NCBI RefSeq assembly: GCF_041260155.1
Contig: NC_091928.1
Coordinates: 31,904,888 to 31,968,887 of the forward strand
Length of the DNA: 64,000 nucleotides
Source: Ptychodera flava
Taxonomy: Eukaryota; Hemichordata; Enteropneusta; Ptychoderidae
Reading direction: 5' to 3'
How positions within the stretch are numbered: the first letter of the stretch is position 1; every line of letters starts with the position of its first letter. The translations under genes were made by a program, and so were the position numbers. Positions 58,742 to 64,000 of the stretch are shown piece by piece. Under the pieces are notes generated by a model. The model ran no database searches. It was not told the origin of the DNA and saw only the letters and a list, made by a program, of their open reading frames with translations.

Positions 58742-59328
58742 ATCTATCATGTCACGGAGGACAACAAAATCACGCCCTCTGCGTTTGTGTGCCGCTCGAC
58801 CTGGAATGGGAAGTGTGTCGTGTATATATTTACAATATATAGTACAAGTACTGTACATATTTTGCTTTGCGAAGTTTTAAGCGACGAACTAACATTAGTT
58901 TTAATATTGGATGAGAACAACTAAGCTGGTTCGAGCGCATAAAATATTGGGTGATTGGAAGGGCCTTGAAAATACCAAAGAACAGTGCGTTTATCCGACG
59001 CAAATCATATTGCCATCAAACTCAATTGGACGACAAATATTTATTTCACATCATTCGATGAAAAACCTGTATTTCAACGATTGGCTATCATTATCATACA
59101 ATACGAAGCGTAAATTCACTTCCACATGGGTTACCATTTTCATTAACAACAATTTAATTTGTGTGTACCATCTCTGACAGCGTGTTTGGCATGAGGAAGA
59201 ATGGCAAAACCTGGTCTTTCTCTAAATTTTATTTGTTTTGTCAGCGTTATTTACAATATCTCTTGATAAAGGTTGAAATCGAAATATGATTAATATAAAA
59301 AAATACCATTACTATTACTTGGTCTGAA

Positions 59329-59811
59329 ACCCGGTGGTGGCAGTCCCCGGGTTGGTGGGTACCCATGCGCGTTACCAAATTCACGGAAAAGGGGGTGTTT
59401 TTCTTCAGTCATCTCGGAGATTCTAGGTCCGTGAAATCGAGAAAAGGGGTACTTTTTCACTGTAACCTCCGAGATTAGGGGTAGTCCTTTCATAATCTCC
59501 CCAGGACACTAAATCTGGTCTAGTCTCACTCTAGATGATTGTGTATGAATGTGACTAAAATCAGGTGAGGACAGACATTTGTGATGTATGTACATGTATA
59601 CAAAGTCAACCTCCAGGGTCAACCCTGGAAGTCAACATATATACTAGCCTCCTAGATTTCGAAAATAAGGGTATGTTTTTACAGCTAATTTATCCCAGAT
59701 TTGCCTCAAATAGGGGTGTTTTCTCAGAAATATTCTAGGAAAGGGGATACTTTTCAAACTTGGGTAACAAGCATGGGTACCCACCAACCCGGGGACTGCC
59801 ACCGCCGGGGT
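59329..59811. mobile_element. Inverted-repeat element, copy 2 (mate at 48.9 kb)
   Basis: The ends are ACCCGGTGGTGGCAGTCCCC (left) and GGGGACTGCCACCGCCGGGG (right), each followed inward by GGTTGGTGGGTACCCATG or its complement. The interior has GGGGGTGTTTTTCTTC, CTCGGAGATT and AAAAGGGGTAC words, as in the 48.9-kb copy. No coding capacity. Confidence 0.8.
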
Positions 59812-60599
59812 CTGAAAATGATGGCAAAGTACAGCTGTCTCTGCAGTTCGTTGTCTAAAAGGTTGTAAGTCAAGGAGTCATGTGACAGCTGAGCTGTTTA
59901 CATGTAAGTGCTATAGCAGCAGCTTTTCTGCTGATTTAGTGGCATTCATAGGTTGTCGTAATTACAAAAGCCGTCCGCACCGCATCGCAGGCTTCATTTG
60001 GATTCTTTAAAATTTACTCACCGCCAATGACACAGTCAGAGTTGTTCAGTATGCTCTATCAAACATATGTTCTAATTCTGAAAAGTATCAAGAGAGGGCG
60101 ACTAATTCTAATTCTTAAAAGTAAGAAGAGAGGGCGACTGGCACCCTTCCACTGGAACATTATTCCAGTGGGGCAGTGCATGAGAAAGCACGATTACCTT
60201 AGGTTTTGCGGTTACTACTCCCCGATAGGTCATGTAGCATATTGTCATCATTAGATAGAAGAATTCACGATGAATCTTTGAGGTGCATCAGGTCCGATAT
60301 GTAAGCACTGTCAGGGGAATTGTTGCTCAGAGCTGTGTAGGTGATGAGCAGGAACTATGAATGAATACAGCAAAATCTAGCGCAGACCTGAGAAGACCAT
60401 AACATAAAGCAACTAAATCTCATCCAATACTCAGATTTGGACCTTTATTGTGAACTAACAGAACGTTGCAAAATATTGACCAAGACACATGAAACAAACA
60501 AGTTTTAGTTCTGGAAAATAACAAAATAAATTAGGAGCTCAAAATACATAGCCATAAAGACCCTTAGTGGGATTCAATGGCAGAAAAAAAAACAGTTTC
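59812..60599. other. No gene; small repeats
   Basis: AGAGAGGGCGACT occurs twice at about 60090 and 60128. A hairpin CCACTGGAA...TTCCAGTGG lies at about 60149-60170. No coding region is supported. Confidence 0.5.
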
Positions 60600-61015
60600 C
60601 TAATTGTAACAACTTATCTAGCTCGGTTATTGAAATATTTGTTAAGGGTGGGATTTAGCCGAGCGGGTTAGTTTTGACTGCGGTGTATTTGCTACATGAC
60701 TGGGCGCCGTAATTTGTGAGTTCGAATTCCGATCGAGACTTATCACCTGTTCATTTGTTTCGTGTGATAAAAAAATATTTTCTGATTCTACTCCCACAAT
60801 AATGTCGAAAGGTCCTGTCTTCACCTTAGTTTAAATAGTCTATATGAATGAAACAATGTATGAAATTCAATAGATTTTCGATCGGATTTGAACTCATGAC
60901 TTACAGCACCATGTGTACCACGTCACCTAGCAAAGACATTGCAGTGAAAACCGCTCGGCCAAATCCCCACCCTTAAAAAGAGTGATTCAATAACCGAGCT
61001 CTGTTGTTACAATTT
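60600..61015. repeat. Inverted pair of tRNA-derived SINE heads
   Basis: The left unit (plus strand, about 60646-60745) has the A-box-like TTAGCCGAGCGGGTTAG and B-box-like GAGTTCGAATTCC. The right unit (minus strand, about 60865-60975) reads GGCCGAGCGGTTTTCACTGC and GAGTTCAAATCCGATCG. The GCCGAGCGG start resembles Ser/Leu-type tRNAs. The DNA outside both units also pairs (AGCTCGGTTATTGAA and its complement; AATTGTAACAA and its complement), so the whole block is one 416-bp palindrome. Neither unit folds as a normal tRNA, as the loops are far too long. Confidence 0.75.
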
Positions 61016-61640
61016 TCCTGACTGCGACCCCTCCACACACACTGTAGAGTTCATGAAGTACTCGCACTCACACACTAGCTATCGAACATAGCACACAAAC
61101 TTTATCACGGCAATGAGTACATCACTTCTCGGGCGAAAGACGGCCCCGGAGACAGTTATGTTCACCGCAGAGCTATCAACCTAGGATTGAACAAGTCAGT
61201 AGATTTTAGATCGGAATCGAACTCACAACACGGTACACAGACACTCAGCTAAGACATGACAGTCAAAATGATGTTATTAGGATGATGATGCAGTTATGGA
61301 ACCTTGGCAATGTGGAAACAGGAAATGACAACGAACACGTTTTCAAATTGTGACCATTCTATTCACATAAACCTTAAATGCACAAAACAATTGGAAAATT
61401 TCTTTTTGACGGTTGTTATCTTATGTATTTATCTGTTGCAACCCTTTTCAAGCAGGGGCTCACTAAAAACAATAGGAGAAGCAAATTACAAGTAAAAACT
61501 TTCATTAGAGCTGGCTGAACAATCTAACAAAGAGCCATTATTATCAACCAAACCATATTGCTAGTACTAATTTAAAGCTGAAAAGGAAATGTTAATTAAA
61601 TTAAAAATTTCTTCCTACTATCTACTATATCTGTTAAGAC
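61016..61640. other. No gene; one more tRNA-like remnant
   Basis: At about 61195-61260 the minus strand shows GAGTTCGATTCCGATC, similar to the SINE B-box region in the palindrome before it, with a weak A-box. The rest is unremarkable A/T-rich DNA. Confidence 0.45.
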
Positions 61641-61682
61641 TATCAATTGACTGCAACTGACCCTGAAACTAATTCTACGAAG

Positions 61683-62243
61683 ATGGGTGTAAATGGTGAA
61701 ACGTGTAGGACAAAAATTGGAAACTTTGCTGGTGGCGACCCGACCCGTCAATCAAAACCACCAAAGATGGCCGCTCTACGCATTCCATTGGTGAACTGCA
61801 AGCTGTCAATCATGGTCAAGCTCTGCCTATTCAGCCTCTTGGTACTTTGCGGAAATACTGAAAGTAATCCAGGCCCGAATCTACGGTCAGATGATGCAAA
61901 AGCAGGACAAGAGGCTGCAACTAAGCGAGATATAGCAGGTATTGTAGAAAAACTTGATGTGCTGCTACGAGACACTGGTAAGATGAATACGAAACTTGAT
62001 AATCTACAAACCAGAATGAACAACGTGGAAGATGAAATGCACGAAATCAGAGAATTTGCAGAACAAAACCGATCCAAAATGGATGAGATTGAAACGAAAC
62101 AGAAATGTTTAGATGACATTAAGGAATCACCTATATAAGTCAAGAAGGAGAATGAAAAGTTGCAAAGAGAAAAAGACGACTTAGAAAAGACAAGTCGAAG
62201 GAACAACTTAATATTTTATGGAATAAAGCAAGAGAGTCCTAAT
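61683..62243 (+). mobile_element. LINE ORF1 fragment with a 2A-like peptide (CR1/L2-like)
   Basis: The frame opens before 61647; ATGs lie at 61683 and, in a better context (AAGATGG), at 61767. It encodes a hydrophobic stretch SIMVKLCLFSLLVLCG and then NTESNPGP (61854-61877), a 2A-like motif with the invariant N-P-G-P and the Glu kept but Asp and Val/Ile of the usual D-V/I-E-x-N-P-G-P changed. A coiled coil follows (VEKLDVLLRDTGKMNTKLDN onward), as in CR1/L2-type ORF1. An in-frame TAA at 62136-62138 interrupts it; the same frame then reopens (KKENEKLQREKDDLEKTSRR, NNLIFYGIKQESPNE) up to about 62243. There an unrelated repeat begins, and no RT follows. It is a dead 5' fragment. Confidence 0.8.
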
Positions 62244-62245
62244 GA

Positions 62246-62400
62246 GTAATGATGTGACCATTTGCTCGACGTCAGGCCGGTAAATGGTGTCCTGCCTCGA
62301 GGGTACATTGTCCCTTCTATAATGTCTCTGCTACGGGCTTCTCTTACACAGTTTTCACCCCAAATGTTTGGGTTTATTTGCAATCATATGCTTTAGTTCC
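62246..62400 (+). repeat. Repeat shared with 51885-52020
   Basis: GACCATTTGCTCGACGTCAG, GGTAAATGGTG and GTCCCTTCTATAATGTCTCT occur in the same order as at 51.89 kb. It starts exactly where the LINE ORF1 similarity stops. It may be the 3' part of the same internally deleted LINE or a separate insertion. Confidence 0.65.
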
Positions 62401-64000
62401 CCGTTAGACTAAAATCTATTATAAAATAGAACGATTTTCATCGTCGAATTCACTGCGCATTGATATATTTAAATTGCTGTTGTACAGTTTATCGATTTTG
62501 CACGCTTACTTTTCTAAAATCTGGATTTCCCATGTAAGATATATTATTTGAACATTTTTTTTCATTAAAACCGTTTGTATTGTTGCAATATACATAAAAT
62601 ACCCAGTTTCGAATCCTATAGAACATAGTGCAGTTCAATACTTCAAAATGATAACCTTTAACTCTAGAATGCAAAAAATAAGTAAATATTTTGCTAGCGA
62701 ATTTAGCAGTATATACTTAATCTACAGTGAATCTATCTATAACTGTCAACTAAATGCTAGAAGTGAGCATGTCGGTCGACAGTGGCGCACTGCACTGTAA
62801 CCCTGCCTACAACCACAGAGGAAAGAAATCAGTCCCCTGTAGTGGGGAGGGAGGTTTTTTGTGCAACGGTTTACCTTACTTGATTTTATTATTTTGACTG
62901 TGATATTTCAAATAAAGAGTTCAACTCCAAACTGTTTATAACATTTATTCATTTTATACTATACCAAGCTCTTAGGTCTGTATGCTTGGCTTGAGAATCC
63001 ATTTTCTATATCTGTCCAATCTTTATGATTCAATCAGGGTAATTTGCAGCAATGATTGCTCTGGTGGATCAGATTAATACTTTCTAACAGGCTCCTTATA
63101 GACAAAAACCATTGAAATAAACACAACTAGGGAGAAAGAAGATTAAAACATTGTCAAATATTTATAACGTATTGTCTGTAACTTTTTCAAGACAAGAGTA
63201 AACAGTCTGTTTGGTAGGATCACACAATAAGCAGCATCTGGTTTCTTTGTTTTGTATGACAAAAGTGAATTGAATATAGTGTCTTTCAAAACAATTTCAT
63301 AGATAAAAAATTATGTAAAATATAATTCATATCAGGTATAACCAAACATGCAGGTATACTATTTTGATGCAAATTTTGTCCACATCTAAAAAAGGCAACC
63401 AACATATGTTCAGCTTCCTATATGTTTATTATATTTTTGGTCTCGGCTATAGTAAAATTTGGTTCCGATTCATTTTGATGCAGGGGCACTTCTACCACAT
63501 ACTTCAGGCCCTGAACCCTTCCCCCAATCATAGTTGTGCTGTTTTTCTGCCAATCTGGTAGATATTATATCCATCGACTTGGATCAAGTTGGTGAAAAAG
63601 TGAAGTGGCTTGAATTCTTTCTACTTTAACACACAAAGAGAAGAAGAATAAAGTAAACTAGTTTTGAGAGAACAACTTGATGAAAATATTGAGAAAGGTG
63701 AACCTATTTCCTGACAAAATGTGTTGATCATTTCCCTATCTGCTGAGTCACGAAAAACAGTATTGATTGAGCCAAAGCCATACATTTACTTAGCCAAAGC
63801 CATACATATTTTCATCCACTTGCCTTGGTCTGTTATAGCAGCTTTAGTCTGTAAAAATAATGTTTACCGTGTTGTTTTCAGAGGGTCTTCAAATATTCAG
63901 TTTCTGGAAAAAATTCGACATACATGTATGGGATATGTTATGCTGCTGTACTTTTAAAGAACTTGACCTGATTGTGACGCAAAGCTATCATACCCTTGAG
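62401..64000. other. No gene recognised
   Basis: A/T-rich DNA with only short unsupported frames (60-78 codons). No repeat or element recognised up to the window edge. Confidence 0.5.

Larger units (their letters stand above)
54930..59150. repeat. Segmental duplication, copy 2
   Basis: Counterpart of 43790-46860 in the same orientation. It is longer because of the 200-bp repeat at 55.32 kb and the 478-bp element at 58.26 kb. A small foldback with TTGGCTGCAATGCCGCTTTG and its partial complement also lies at about 55034-55130. Confidence 0.8.

Overview
The window looks like AT-rich nuclear DNA of an animal, most likely a marine invertebrate deuterostome such as an acorn worm or amphioxus. The basis is short phase-matched exons in long introns, an expanded set of TRIM/NHL-type genes, a Ngaro/DIRS-like tyrosine-recombinase retrotransposon, CR1/L2-like LINE pieces (one with a 2A-like peptide), hAT transposons, tRNA-derived SINEs and many foldback elements. 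The species cannot be fixed from the sequence alone.

From 28.3 kb down to 2.6 kb, on the minus strand, I can trace a chain of exons whose splice sites and phases agree. A large first coding exon encodes a GT-B/GT4-like glycosyltransferase fold with a duplicated N-terminal half (26.6-28.3 kb). It is followed by an acidic Ser/Thr-rich exon, a helical exon of unknown family, two short acidic exons, a coiled-coil exon (14.8-15.3 kb), an exon of about 17 decapeptide repeats (9.7-10.6 kb), and a last exon with an NHL beta-propeller (2.6-3.4 kb). If this is one gene it is an unusual architecture. The 3' part is less certain, because a second possible terminal exon lies at 12.3 kb and the NHL exon carries a frameshift. 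The introns hold an antisense hAT transposase gene (16.0-18.2 kb), a 155-bp satellite split by a LINE fragment (12.7-14.6 kb), a CAGGG-ended element (10.9-12.2 kb), and two inverted copies of a transposon-like element with its own array of about 147 bp (5.9-7.2 and 23.7-25.2 kb).

From 30 to 33.6 kb lies a region of palindromic repeats with one weak exon candidate. From about 33.9 to 39.1 kb lies a broken Ngaro-like retrotransposon with a GC-rich 113-bp tandem array near its 3' end. At 40.8-41.7 kb is a broken YqaJ-type nuclease gene, directly abutted by a 1.7-kb element whose long inverted ends are built from a 16-bp palindrome.

From 43.8 to 59.2 kb a segment bearing a TRIM gene (RING, B-boxes, coiled coil, filamin, NHL; minus strand) is present twice. 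The copy at 44.4-46.3 kb is clearly decayed. The copy at 55.8-58.1 kb keeps every domain but has several frame breaks. A third fragment (RING only) lies at 48.6 kb. At least nine foldback elements are packed between and around the copies. The last 4 kb hold an inverted pair of tRNA-derived SINEs, a truncated LINE ORF1 with the 2A-like motif, and DNA in which I see no genes.
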